This document shows, piece after piece, positions 17,520 to 25,865 of a stretch of 64,000 nt of DNA (positions are counted from its first letter, which is position 1; each line of letters begins with the position of its first letter). The stretch lies in contig NZ_CP025025.1 of NCBI RefSeq assembly GCF_002874535.1, positions 1,845,526 through 1,909,525 of the forward strand, given 5' to 3'. The notes beneath the pieces are model-generated. The model had not been told where the DNA came from, made no database searches, and saw only the letters and a program-made list of their open reading frames with translations. Source of the DNA: Mesobacillus jeotgali (GTDB lineage Bacteria; Bacillota; Bacilli; Bacillales; Cytobacillaceae). The translations under genes were made by a program, and so were the position numbers.

Positions 17520-18047
17520 TTAGTTTTCGATTGGATCAGTGATAATTCCATCATCAAAGGAGATGTTGCGATGATGGGTGACGCCGAATTTTTTATAGGT
17601 AATCCTTAATAAATTTATATCATTTTCTGGAGTCGTGCCATTGTATTGTACAGCCAATATTAAATAAAAATCCTTGTCTACTTGGTAATTTTTAATATCG
17701 ATGAAATCCTCGTGCAGCCCTTCTTTTAGTACTGATTCCTCATCCAGTCCGCCAATACTTCGATTTTTTGATACATATGGTTCAATCTTAAACTCATCAT
17801 CATCCTTGGCGACAATAGTTCCGTCTTTCTTAATGAACTCGACTTTTTCCAGGGTTGGTTTTCCGATGCCTTTCCATGTAAAATCATATCCCAAATAATA
17901 TTTCTTTCTGTCCTCGTAATGCTCATACCCTATGGTAGTATGGCTCCATTTAGTGAAATCCCCATGAGAGCTGACATAATCAAATGTCCAAAATGGTGCA
18001 ATAATTACAATCATAACCACTAACATAATCACAATTAATCTCTTCAC
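17520..18047 (-). CDS. Exported or membrane-anchored protein of unknown function
   Basis: 175 residues. MKRLIVIMLVVMIVIIAPFW is an N-terminal membrane anchor or signal, without a lipobox cysteine. The rest is a hydrophilic, probably beta-rich extracytoplasmic domain rich in Lys, Asp and Glu. No family recognised. The gene is monocistronic, converging with the bacteriocin operon; there is no sign that it is an immunity gene apart from position. Confidence 0.7.
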   Translation of the reverse strand: MKRLIVIMLVVMIVIIAPFWTFDYVSSHGDFTKWSHTTIGYEHYEDRKKYYLGYDFTWKGIGKPTLEKVEFIKKDGTIVAKDDDEFKIEPYVSKNRSIGGLDEESVLKEGLHEDFIDIKNYQVDKDFYLILAVQYNGTTPENDINLLRITYKKFGVTHHRNISFDDGIITDPIEN

Positions 18048-18229
18048 TAAAAAACCCCCTATTCAATCCAAAAGTCAATTAAATATATTTTTGTGGCATT
18101 CAAATATGTCTTGAAGATTCTTATTTTCTATATACTTCCAGAATACTCCTTCTTTTTGAAATGTTTCTGGAAGGAAATTAATTCATATGGTAAAATTTTC
18201 ATCAAATTAATCGAAAAGAGTGTGTAAGC

Positions 18230-18976
18230 ATGATTGAAAGTTTCTCAGTGTCATTGTTTGGAAAGGAAAGGAATATTAGAGTCTATTTGCCTTCGAATAT
18301 GAAAGACAAGAAATATCCCGTTTTATACATGCATGATGGGCAAAATGTGTTTGGCAATGAAGAGGCGATTGGCGGTGTGGGGCTTGAACTGGACGACTAC
18401 CTGGAAAAGAATGATGAGGAACTCATCGTTGTGGCAATTGATCAGAATTCCGGGGAACGAGTGAATGAGTATTGTCCCTGGATTAATGGAGAATATACAA
18501 CAAAGCTGCTTGGCAAGCCGAGTGCTGAAGGTGGAAAAGGCAAGGAATATGTTGAGTTCATCGTGAACGAATTGAAACCTCTCATTGACTCGAAGTATGG
18601 TACGAATCCCGATGAAACCTATATGGCCGGCATCTCTTTGGGCGCATTAGTCACAACATATGCAGCATGCACTTACCCTCATATTTTTAAAAGAATCGCG
18701 GGTCTTTCATCCGGTTTTTACCGTAACCAGGAGGAAATCGAGCAGCTGATGAAAACGGCAGATTTGTCTCATCTGGAAAAAATATATCTGGATTGCGGTA
18801 CAAAAGAAGGTGGCGAGAAACTTGCTGGGCCATTCCTGGAAACCAATGAAGCCATTTTCGAGATTATCAGGCAAAAAGGAATCAAGGCAGAACTGAAAGT
18901 CATTGAAAGTGCCGAGCATAATTATCAAGCCTTCAAAAAACGTATATCAAAGGTTATTTCGTATTTACTTGAATAA
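18230..18976 (+). CDS. Esterase-D-type alpha/beta hydrolase
   Basis: 248 residues, cytoplasmic. It opens with an esterase-like beta domain (VYLPSNMKDKKYPVLYMHDG, then QNVFG). The nucleophile elbow is AGISLGALVT near residue 137 (Ser in GxSxG); LDCGTKEGG supplies the acid region and AEHNYQAF the catalytic His. This matches the family that includes enterochelin-esterase-like and S-formylglutathione-hydrolase-like proteins; the substrate is unknown. Followed by the TGGCGTG terminator at 19039. Confidence 0.85.
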   Translation: MIESFSVSLFGKERNIRVYLPSNMKDKKYPVLYMHDGQNVFGNEEAIGGVGLELDDYLEKNDEELIVVAIDQNSGERVNEYCPWINGEYTTKLLGKPSAEGGKGKEYVEFIVNELKPLIDSKYGTNPDETYMAGISLGALVTTYAACTYPHIFKRIAGLSSGFYRNQEEIEQLMKTADLSHLEKIYLDCGTKEGGEKLAGPFLETNEAIFEIIRQKGIKAELKVIESAEHNYQAFKKRISKVISYLLE

Positions 18977-19038
18977 AACCAGACATTGTAAAAAAGCAAA
19001 ACATTCTGTTTTAGGGTGCATATCATTTAAATGACAAT

Positions 19039-19082
19039 AAAAATGGCGTGTAAATTGACATCAGTTTTGGCACGCCATTTTT
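19039..19082. terminator. TGGCGTG-family terminator, copy 2
   Basis: AAAATGGCGTG / CACGCCATTTTT stem-loop with flanking A and T tracts after the hydrolase gene. The loop also shares the TCAGTTT motif with copies 1 and 3. Confidence 0.8.
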
Positions 19083-19193
19083 CTAATTTAATGTATTTTC
19101 GGATTTGAAATATAATGGTTCTTATTCAACAAAGCACCCGTTTATTCCACACCATAAAAGAACGGACCCTGGTGAAGGGATCATCATGGGCTG

Positions 19194-19387
19194 CTAAATA
19201 AGCGGAGAAACTTCCCTTATTTAGAAAATGGCACGGAAAACAGCTTAAATAGACGGAAGATTTCCGCCTATTTACTTGAAAAACATAAAAAATTGGCAAT
19301 CGTGCTTGCTTAACCGGAAAACCTCCGCTTATTTACCCCTTACCGAGCTATACTCTACTGTTTATCCGGATATTCTCCGTTTATTTC
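19194..19387 (+). repeat. Array of four related ~30-bp palindromes
   Basis: Units at 19194-19224, 19244-19275, 19308-19336 and 19359-19387, spaced 50-64 bases apart. Each has the form TAAATANGCGGA ... TCCGCNTATTTA and can fold on itself. They occupy a 680-base gap without genes; apart from them and the terminator at 19039 I see nothing there. Confidence 0.8.
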
Positions 19388-19658
19388 TAGGATTGTTAGT
19401 TACTCAATTAAGGTTAAGCCTTCTCTTGTTTTAGAAAAAATCAATCTTCCGCTAACTGCTCCCTTCGTTGAAGAAAAAAAGTAAGTTAATCGTTATACTG
19501 GCTTTACTTGAATGCAATGTTCGTAGAATGGAACCCTTAAATTGACTTCCGAACTGGCCATAAAATTGACAGTGTAAATGACCGAGGTTATGGGTCGATA
19601 TGAAAAAATAGGAAACATTTCCACATTTATTGCGTCTAATTGCAAAAGGGGTGTTTTT

Positions 19659-20111
19659 ATGTGGAAATATTTCTTAATCGTCATCATGCTTTTTGGACTT
19701 TTCCTTGCAGGCTGTTCTGATAATGGCTTGTCTGGGTTTAAGCCACCAGCAGCTTTTGTCAATATTGGCGATGAAAAATATGAAACGGATTTAGGAACTT
19801 ATTGCTGGAAAGGTACATGTGTCGACACAGTTAGACCAGTCGAGCGTTTAGAAGGCAAAGAACCCATTATCGTAAAAGCTGGGGAAACAATTACTTTTGA
19901 AATGGATTATGACCCCAAGCCTAATGAAATCCACTTAATCCAATTTCATGATAATCAGGAAAAGGAAATTACCGTTTCTGATAACAGCTTTACCGCCCCG
20001 ACTGAGGCAGGGATCTATTATTATTCATATGGCGTTTGGTGGATGGATGAAAAGGAAGAGCACTTATCACTCGGAGATGCTTTTTACGCATTTGCCATTG
20101 AGATTAAGTAA
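19659..20111 (+). CDS. Lipoprotein of unknown function
   Basis: 150 residues from ATG at 19659, after AAAAGGGGTG. The signal peptide ends in LFLAGC, a lipobox with Cys19. The mature part has a CWKGTC pair, likely a disulfide or metal loop, and a C-terminal region ending in GIYYYSYGVWW followed by YAFAIEIK, suggesting a small beta-sandwich (Ig-like or YtkA-like). It is surface-anchored; function unknown. Confidence 0.8.
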   Translation: MWKYFLIVIMLFGLFLAGCSDNGLSGFKPPAAFVNIGDEKYETDLGTYCWKGTCVDTVRPVERLEGKEPIIVKAGETITFEMDYDPKPNEIHLIQFHDNQEKEITVSDNSFTAPTEAGIYYYSYGVWWMDEKEEHLSLGDAFYAFAIEIK

Positions 20112-20219
20112 ATGACTAAAAGCGATTTTGCAATAAGTTCCTTCCACAACTAATGCTAGAAAAATTTTCAACTTTTTTCGTAATTTTGTGATAAATTAGT
20201 TTGTAAGGGGTGGGATAAA

Positions 20220-20486
20220 TTGACAAAAGAAAAAATACAGGCATTTGCCATAATTAGTACATTATTTGCTTTGCTGGGTATTATTTTGATTGCATTCAGT
20301 GTTAAATTTGGAACTTCTTATGCGGATTCGTGGTTAGCCAGCCGCGGAGGAGCAGATACGGCCTACTATCATCTGGTTGTCAAAAGCTACATCAATAATT
20401 TTCTAGTAAGCGGAAGTATTTTGTTAGGATTCGGATTAGTAAGTTCGGCGTTCATTTATTATAAGCTGTTTAATTTTGAAAGGTAA
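20220..20486 (+). CDS. Two-span membrane protein
   Basis: 88 residues from a TTG preceded by AAGGGGTGGGA. Hydrophobic helices near residues 8-28 and 62-80 flank an external-looking loop containing SWLASRGGADTAYYH. No family recognised. It is followed by another small membrane gene. Confidence 0.65.
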   Translation: MTKEKIQAFAIISTLFALLGIILIAFSVKFGTSYADSWLASRGGADTAYYHLVVKSYINNFLVSGSILLGFGLVSSAFIYYKLFNFER

Positions 20487-20567
20487 TTTTTGTGAAGAAG
20501 TAGGAGGAAATCAAGATATAAATAGATTTCTTGTAGAAAACAAGTGTAGACACCAATGGAGGATGAA

Positions 20568-20744
20568 ATGAAGCCGTCAGCAAAGGTAAAAACATTCATA
20601 TTCATAGGGATTTCAATGGTTATCGTATCGATATTAGATGTTCTTACAATGAATACCCTTTTACAAGGAAATAATTATTTCTTCGTTTTTATAATAGGAA
20701 TTGTCTTTTTGATTAGAGCTATAATTTTTTATCGGAATGAATAA
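20568..20744 (+). CDS. 58-residue two-span membrane protein
   Basis: GGAGG lies between an in-frame ATG at 20556 and the ATG at 20568, so the latter is the likely start. Two hydrophobic helices (FIFIGISMVIVSILDVL and FFVFIIGIVFLIRAIIF). Function unknown. Confidence 0.6.
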   Translation: MKPSAKVKTFIFIGISMVIVSILDVLTMNTLLQGNNYFFVFIIGIVFLIRAIIFYRNE

Positions 20745-20912
20745 ATATAGAGTTGGTCTTTACTGACTAAGCGGATTAGTTGTAATCGATTAATACGGTC
20801 AACCTTAACGGGAGCGGCAAAATGGTAAATTGATACCAGTGATATTTCTAGTCTCTTAATTTGAATATGAACTAGAGTATAAATATCAATGGAAATTGGT
20901 TAAGGAGGGAAT

Positions 20913-21491
20913 ATGAAAAAAACGAGGATCATAGCCATAAGTCTTTTGGCAGTCTTAGGCGTTATTCTTTGGTTTTATATATCTGAGTTTGAATTCGGAA
21001 AATACGATGATTTTCAAGAGGCGATTGAAAAAGGAATTCCATATGAAGTAAATAATATTGTCCATACCGAAGAACAAGGAGAAATTACAGTTGTTATGTA
21101 CACGACCGACCCTGATGAAAAAGATTTTCCTTTAGCAGATTGGGAAGCTCTTGCCGTAGCATTCTTTACAGGCAGTGACGAAAATGGCTGGGAGAGTAAA
21201 GGGGGTCATGGATGGTCTCATTACGAAAACGATAATATGACGCTTTATATTGAACCTTTTCTTGATTTTGATAGACAAGGCAATGCACTTTATGATCTTT
21301 ATGTCGTATTCGGTGAAGTTCACAATCCTGAAATTTTAGCAGTCGAAACAAAAGGACATGAAGAGGATTCATTTGAAGAGATTGAAATCATTGAGAATGA
21401 AGGGAAACGATATTATTTTCGGATCGGACGAGAGCCTATCGTAAGAGGACTCTCTAAAAGTGGAGAAGTTATCGATAGAAAAGGCGGCTAA
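20913..21491 (+). CDS. Exported, membrane-anchored protein of unknown function
   Basis: 192 residues, start after AAGGAGGG. The N-terminal anchor is IIAISLLAVLGVILWFYI. The acidic soluble domain contains WESKGGHGWSHYE and a C-terminal strand-rich segment. No lipobox and no family recognised. It lies at the left edge of the second repeat array. Confidence 0.7.
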   Translation: MKKTRIIAISLLAVLGVILWFYISEFEFGKYDDFQEAIEKGIPYEVNNIVHTEEQGEITVVMYTTDPDEKDFPLADWEALAVAFFTGSDENGWESKGGHGWSHYENDNMTLYIEPFLDFDRQGNALYDLYVVFGEVHNPEILAVETKGHEEDSFEEIEIIENEGKRYYFRIGREPIVRGLSKSGEVIDRKGG

Positions 21492-21614
21492 ATATAACAC
21501 TTCTCCACACAAAAAAATAAGGGAACCGTCATTCATCTGGGGCTAACTTTTCAACTTATCATTACATATGCAGGTGGGAATTTTATCAATATTAACTAAG
21601 GGGAAATGTAAATA

Positions 21615-21743
21615 ATGGAGATAGGAAATGAGATGTTTATACAAGGTACAATAGGTGTTTTTTCGATTATTGGATTTATCACTGTTGTGGTTGTTACATT
21701 TAGGGTTATTGATGGTTTTTTCCAAAGTTCCAAAGGTGAATAA
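21615..21743 (+). CDS. 42-residue single-span membrane peptide
   Basis: ATG at 21615, ten bases after AAGGGGA (ATG at 21633 is possible). The central hydrophobic helix GVFSIIGFITVVVVTF is followed by a short polar tail. It is the first unit of array 2, followed by repeat R6. Unrecognised. Confidence 0.5.
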   Translation: MEIGNEMFIQGTIGVFSIIGFITVVVVTFRVIDGFFQSSKGE

Positions 21744-21787
21744 ACAATAAAGTATGAGGCTAAAAAAGAAGAGCTTATTAAATAGAT

Positions 21788-21872
21788 GGATGTGTTGATC
21801 AATGAAGGATTAACGCATTTTTTTGTTGAAATCCTTATTGAACAAACGGTGCAGTAATGTAGAAGAAGAAGG
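21788..21872 (+). repeat. Dispersed composite repeat R6 (A + B)
   Basis: GTGTTGATCaatgAAGGATTAACGC stem with T run, GTTGAAATCC, left half-site TTATTGAACAAACGG, GCAG at 21851-21854, right half-site TAATGTAGAAGAAG. It is diverged from R2 left of GCAG and nearly identical to R2 right of it. Confidence 0.85.
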
Positions 21873-21927
21873 CACTTTTTTTCTAATAACGAAGAATTTA
21901 AAATGAAAATGAATAAGGGGGATGCAA

Positions 21928-22284
21928 ATGACGTTGTTTAGAATATTAACTGAGGTTACAGGTGGTATGGGGATTGGCATTATACTTTTGTTGACATTTA
22001 TACTTATTTTTGTCGGTTCAGCTTTCTATATGTTGAAGAAATATAAAGGATTAGCATCTCCAATGAAGTTGTCTATTGGTATTGCTATTTATTTAGTTAT
22101 TTCAGCGGTACTATCTGATGTTTTATTAAATTCTTTATTATTTTCACAAGGAGAGTACATTAATTATGGTCTTGGTGCAGGCCTATTCAGACTACTGTTT
22201 AGTATTTTAGTCGGTCTACTGGTTGGCTTTTTAATAACAAAAGTAGTTTATTTCAAGGTAGTAAGTAAATCCTTATTGAGCTAA
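21928..22284 (+). CDS. Small triple-span membrane protein, duplicated (copy 2)
   Basis: The encoded 118-residue protein is identical to that of 1778-2134, with the same AAGGGGG ribosome site deciding for ATG at 21928. It has three membrane helices and no recognised family. Its stop codon again lies inside a box B repeat. Confidence 0.75.
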   Translation: MTLFRILTEVTGGMGIGIILLLTFILIFVGSAFYMLKKYKGLASPMKLSIGIAIYLVISAVLSDVLLNSLLFSQGEYINYGLGAGLFRLLFSILVGLLVGFLITKVVYFKVVSKSLLS

Positions 22285-22309
22285 AGAAGCAGTAATGTTG
22301 ATGAAGATA
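22269..22309 (+). repeat. Dispersed repeat, box B only (R6b)
   Basis: Equivalent of R2b with one change in the right half (GTTGATGAAG instead of GTTGAAGAAG). Overlaps the end of the preceding gene. Confidence 0.75.
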
Positions 22310-22341
22310 AGATGAGACTTTATTAAAAAGGATGGATAGAT

Positions 22342-22749
22342 GTGGATAAAACGTTCGAAGAATATATACTTGGTATGAATAAAAGAGCTGTTGAATATGC
22401 TAAGTCTTTTGATAAAGACTTTAATTATAAAGAGGATAACATAGAAGATTTGGAAGAAATATTAGATTATTACTCTAATGATTTAAAGAGTGAAATGCCT
22501 ACTGAAAATCAAATATATTCAATGGCTTTGATATGGGGTGCTTATCTCGGACAAATGATAAAAGAACATTTCAATCCGGCACTAAACTGGGTTAATGAAG
22601 ATGTATTTGATGATGGAGAAATTATTCACCTAAAATCTGGAGAAAATAGGATTTTCCCAATTGATAAGGTCTACAAGAGATTAATAAATGGTAAAGAAGA
22701 TAACATAATCTCTTTTTATAAGGTCATTAAAGAAGAATTCAATAATTAA
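22342..22749 (+). CDS. Uncharacterised acidic cytoplasmic protein, duplicated (copy 2)
   Basis: 135 residues from GTG. It differs from copy 1 (2192-2599) at residues 11, 18 and 77 (Gly, Glu and Phe here), plus one silent change. The features are the same: acidic helical N-terminal half and FPIDKVYKRLINGKEDNI near the C-terminus. Possibly DUF3806-like; function unknown. Confidence 0.7.
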   Translation: MDKTFEEYILGMNKRAVEYAKSFDKDFNYKEDNIEDLEEILDYYSNDLKSEMPTENQIYSMALIWGAYLGQMIKEHFNPALNWVNEDVFDDGEIIHLKSGENRIFPIDKVYKRLINGKEDNIISFYKVIKEEFNN

Positions 22750-22766
22750 GTTTTTAGGTTAATTAA

Positions 22767-22845
22767 GTGGGTTGATCCCAAGCAGGATTGATTCACTTTT
22801 TTAGAAACTACTTTGAAACTAAAGAGACAGTTATGTTTAACAGGG
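22767..22845 (+). repeat. Dispersed composite repeat R7 (A + B)
   Basis: Same as R3 with one inserted C (GATCCCAAGC). Confidence 0.75.
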
Positions 22846-22866
22846 CTTAATGAGGTGAGGAATTTG

Positions 22867-23229
22867 TTGAAAAGAGAAATGAAATTTTTAAATCGTTTAT
22901 CAAAAAGAGCCAAAGTATGTGCATCAGGAGTAATCATAAGTTTATTGAGTATTTTTATTGCGGATTCTTCCCTTATGTTTTTTAGCGTAGTTTATTTACT
23001 TGGAGTATTTTTAATCTTTATCAGTACATTTATTGGTATTGAGAAATTTAATAAAAATTCAATAGGAGAGATAATATCAAGTTTTGCTTTGGTATTAATT
23101 ATGTTAGGAGTATTTGCACCTATAGGTATTAGCCCGAAATTTTATTATGTTCAATTCGCAGGAGCTACACTGATGTTGGTCGGAACAACATTAAAAAGTC
23201 CAAAAAAGACCATCGATAACAATCCTTAA
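22867..23229 (+). CDS. Small polytopic membrane protein, duplicated (copy 2)
   Basis: The encoded protein is identical to that of 2716-3078. TTG start six bases after GAGGTGAGG. About four hydrophobic segments; no family recognised. Confidence 0.7.
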   Translation: MKREMKFLNRLSKRAKVCASGVIISLLSIFIADSSLMFFSVVYLLGVFLIFISTFIGIEKFNKNSIGEIISSFALVLIMLGVFAPIGISPKFYYVQFAGATLMLVGTTLKSPKKTIDNNP

Positions 23230-23238
23230 ACTAATACA

Positions 23239-23314
23239 TGCGTTGATCCGGGAGGGATTAATGCTTTTTTGTTGAATTCCTTTATTGAGCTAACGGGGCA
23301 GGATAGTTGAAGAG
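23239..23314 (+). repeat. Dispersed composite repeat R8 (A + B)
   Basis: Identical to R4 in hairpin A, with left half-site TTATTGAGCTAACGG, GCAG at 23298-23301, then a different right half-site, GATAGTTGAAGAG. Right boundary of block copy 2. Confidence 0.85.
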
Positions 23315-23348
23315 TAAAAATCTAGTGTTTTCTTAATTAGGAGGATAA

Positions 23349-23912
23349 ATGATTGAACGACATATGGTTTTAAAGAGTCTTATCTCCTTAAATGATATTA
23401 AAACAAAGTCTTCTGAAGAAATAGTAGAGATAATTGCAACAAATTTATATAGCAACGATAACTTGAACATTAGAGATCCAGATACATTCTACAATCTTCC
23501 CGTTATTATTAGAGATATTATTTTATTAATTGATTTTGACACTGAAGTTACAATGCAAGGGATATTAGGTTTTTTAGAAAATTCAACTGGTTTATATTTT
23601 AAAGATACAATTAAAACCTTTGAAAAAATCCAAGCGATAGAGGACTACAAAATCCTAGATAAGATAGAATCGGTATTGAAAAAATATTATATATCAACAA
23701 GTGATTTAAGAAAGAACGTAAATAATCAAGGATTGTACAATATTAATAGTTTTTCGAAACTACATGGTCCTGATTATGAGAATATGGCAGAAGAGATTTC
23801 GAGTTTGACCGATAATCTATACATATCTCATGAAGAAAGAAATGTGTTTGACCTTCTTACGGAGTATGTGAGTAGAGAGAAGAAATTCTTGATTCAAGAA
23901 TTAGAACTATAG
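23349..23912 (+). CDS. DUF4375 (DMP19)-like protein
   Basis: 187 residues, cytoplasmic, mostly helical; start ATG after GGAGGAT. The segment LPVIIRDIILLIDFDTEVTM followed by QGILGFLENSTG resembles the 'lP..iR.. . . .l..EvnNGG..qFl.Ns.G' pattern of the DMP19/DUF4375 family, often associated with immunity-type genes. The call rests on that pattern only. It takes the place downstream of block copy 2 that the gene at 3191 holds after copy 1. Followed by box B copy R9. Confidence 0.5.
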   Translation: MIERHMVLKSLISLNDIKTKSSEEIVEIIATNLYSNDNLNIRDPDTFYNLPVIIRDIILLIDFDTEVTMQGILGFLENSTGLYFKDTIKTFEKIQAIEDYKILDKIESVLKKYYISTSDLRKNVNNQGLYNINSFSKLHGPDYENMAEEISSLTDNLYISHEERNVFDLLTEYVSREKKFLIQELEL

Positions 23913-23946
23913 ACTAAAAATCAAAGGTAAAGCGTCTAGAACTTCT

Positions 23947-23983
23947 TGCTTCTTCGACTAACGAAGCAGGTTAGTTGAAGTAG
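23947..23983 (+). repeat. Dispersed repeat, box B only (R9)
   Basis: TTCTTCGACTAACG, AAGCAG, GTTAGTTGAAGTAGG: one of the best palindromes of the family (CTAAC / GTTAG). Confidence 0.75.
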
Positions 23984-24051
23984 GAAAATGGTTATTCGAA
24001 AGCGAAAAGGTAATTTGGGAATAAACACTACATATATGTGGAGTGAAAAAA

Positions 24052-24507
24052 ATGACAGAAAAACCGATTGTTTTAGTTGTTAGTGTTTCAATAATTAAAG
24101 GTGAAGAAGTTTTAATGATTAAAGAAAACAAATCAAATGTAATAAATAAATGGAATTTTCCAAGTGGACACATTGAAATTGGAGAAGACATTCCTTATGC
24201 AGCTATTAGGGAAGTGAAAGAAGAGACGGGACTAGATGTAGAACTTACTTATACAACTGGTGTTTATAACTTTATAAGTAGTTATCAAGACCAAGTTATT
24301 ATGTTTCATTTTGTAGGGCGGGTTATTGGGGGTTCAATATATCTTGAAGAAGATGAAATTATAGACAGTGCTTGGGTGAAGGTGAGTGAATTAGAAAGGG
24401 CTAATGATGATGAACTTCGCGATCCGAGTGCTATTAAACAAATAGCAAATTGTCTTGTTAATAAAAATTATCACCCCATTAATGTATTCCATAAACAAAT
24501 TAAGTAA
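24052..24507 (+). CDS. Nudix hydrolase
   Basis: About 151 residues from ATG at 24052 (the GTG at 24043 overlaps the GGAGTG ribosome site). The Nudix box is complete: GHIEIGEDIPYAAIREVKEE followed by TGL, fitting GX5EX7REUXEEXGU. It hydrolyses nucleoside diphosphates linked to another moiety; a sanitising or sugar-nucleotide role is possible, substrate unknown. It is a single-gene unit between repeats R9 and R10. Confidence 0.9.
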   Translation: MTEKPIVLVVSVSIIKGEEVLMIKENKSNVINKWNFPSGHIEIGEDIPYAAIREVKEETGLDVELTYTTGVYNFISSYQDQVIMFHFVGRVIGGSIYLEEDEIIDSAWVKVSELERANDDELRDPSAIKQIANCLVNKNYHPINVFHKQIK

Positions 24508-24509
24508 GA

Positions 24510-24597
24510 GTCCTTGTTCAACTATCGGGTGCGTTGATTAACGGCCATTTTTGTTGAACTCCTTTTTGAACAAACGGGTCAGGATTGTTGAAGAAGG
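24510..24597 (+). repeat. Dispersed composite repeat R10 (L + shortened A + B)
   Basis: GTTCAACTATCGGGTG, then a shortened hairpin GCGTTGATTAACGGCC with T run, GTTGAACTCC, left half-site TTTTTGAACAAACGGG, TCAG, right half-site GATTGTTGAAGAAGG. The outer ends GTTCAAC and GTTGAAC are complementary. Confidence 0.8.
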
Positions 24598-24629
24598 AAA
24601 AAGAGGAACTTGTAAGGAGAGTATATAGT

Positions 24630-25214
24630 ATGAGTACATTTGTTTATATGGTGAGACACGGTGAATCGCCAAAAGAAGGAAATGAAAGAACAAGAGGGTT
24701 AACAGAAAAAGGGTATATAGATGCTCAACGAGTGACTGACATATTGAAAAATGAAGAAATTGATGTAGTTGTTTCAAGTCCATACATACGGTCAATTTTA
24801 ACTGTTGAAAGTTTAGCTCAACAAATAGGGGAAGAAGTTTTACTGTTTGAAGATTTAAAAGAAAGGATATTTTCTTCAGAAGAAAATAGAATATCTGATA
24901 AAGAATTGGGTCCACTTTTAGAGAAGTCATTTTCCGATTCAAATCACTCTTTAGAGGGAGGAGAATCAAATGCTGATTGTCAAAAAAGAGCTATAAAAGT
25001 CTTAAATGAACTTTTAGAAACTTATAGAGATAAGAAAATACTTATAGGTACACACGGGGCTGTTATGAGCTTGATGATGGGATATTTCGATACCGCTTAT
25101 GACTTAAACTTTTTACATAGCACCACAAAGCCTGATATTTATAGAATGGAATTCATTGAAAAGGAATTAGTGAATGTTCAAAGACTATGGGGTGTAAATA
25201 TTGGTGTTAACTAA
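24630..25214 (+). CDS. Histidine phosphatase (phosphoglycerate-mutase-like) family protein
   Basis: 194 residues from ATG at 24630, after AAGGAGAG. The catalytic motif VRHGES is near residue 9. VVSSPYIRSILTVESLAQQI carries the conserved Arg. FEDLKERIF supplies the proton-donor Glu region and LIGTHGAVMSLMMG the second catalytic His. This is a cytosolic phosphatase of unknown substrate and one unit of array 2, followed by R11. Confidence 0.9.
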   Translation: MSTFVYMVRHGESPKEGNERTRGLTEKGYIDAQRVTDILKNEEIDVVVSSPYIRSILTVESLAQQIGEEVLLFEDLKERIFSSEENRISDKELGPLLEKSFSDSNHSLEGGESNADCQKRAIKVLNELLETYRDKKILIGTHGAVMSLMMGYFDTAYDLNFLHSTTKPDIYRMEFIEKELVNVQRLWGVNIGVN

Positions 25215-25245
25215 TAAAAGTTAGTTTTCTTTCTAAAACTAATGG

Positions 25246-25324
25246 ATTGCGTTTATCCAAGAGGATTAACGCTTTTTTGTTGAATTCCTTATTAAACAAA
25301 CAGGTTTAAATAATAACTGTTGAA
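25246..25324 (+). repeat. Dispersed composite repeat R11 (A + partial B)
   Basis: TTGCGTTTATCC aa GAGGATTAACGC stem with T run, GTTGAATTCC, left half-site TTATTAAACAAACAGG, then a degenerate right half ending AACTGTTGA. Confidence 0.75.
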
Positions 25325-25431
25325 AATAAATTGGAGATAAATTACAATTATTATATACATAGAAATTCTATGTATATAACTTGCCAAGGTAGTCGTATAA
25401 CCAATAAAATATTTTAAAAGGGGATGGCATT

Positions 25432-25863
25432 GTGAAGAAAAGTATGTCTTTAACAATTACAATTTTATTAATTATTCTTTTATCTGCTTGTACACATTAT
25501 TACAGTTCTCCCATTGCACCAAATGAGAATAGTATGGTTATCAATATAAAAAATAATGCTAATTTTGATTTTTATGGACTTAAAGCAAATCTTTTGAACC
25601 ATTCACCAACAATAGTGAATGCAGATGGCTCTAAAATCGAAAAAGGAGATTTACTTAGTTTTGAATTACTCGAAGAAGACTTTGCCTTAAATGGAAAAGT
25701 CGAAATGAAGGTTGAAATTTTGGGTAGTAATTACAATGAAAAAAGTAAATATAGTGTGCCAATTAACAATAAGCTGACACTCGAATTAGACAATAATAAA
25801 GAAGTGTTTTTTGAGATTACTGGCGATTCGATAGAAGAAGCTGTTTTTAAGAGAGTAAAATGA
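25432..25863 (+). CDS. Lipoprotein of unknown function
   Basis: 143 residues, GTG start after AAAGGGGATGG. The signal peptide ends in ILLSAC, a lipobox. The mature domain is beta-rich and acidic, ending ELDNNKEVFFEITGDSIEEA. No family recognised. It is a unit between R11 and R12. Confidence 0.75.
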   Translation: MKKSMSLTITILLIILLSACTHYYSSPIAPNENSMVINIKNNANFDFYGLKANLLNHSPTIVNADGSKIEKGDLLSFELLEEDFALNGKVEMKVEILGSNYNEKSKYSVPINNKLTLELDNNKEVFFEITGDSIEEAVFKRVK

Positions 25864-25865
25864 TA

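Larger units (their letters stand above)
21851..23301 (+). repeat. Copy 2 of the duplicated three-gene block
   Basis: Near-identical to 1701-3150, in direct orientation 20.15 kb away. It begins and ends at GCAG of box B (R6 and R8). The gene before it (42-residue peptide) and after it (23349) differ from those around copy 1. Confidence 0.92.

Noticed and set aside
20760..20830. Possible further copy of box B (GACTAAGCGGATTAGTTG)
   Set aside because: Short and lacking GCAG and flanking half-sites; similarity could be chance.
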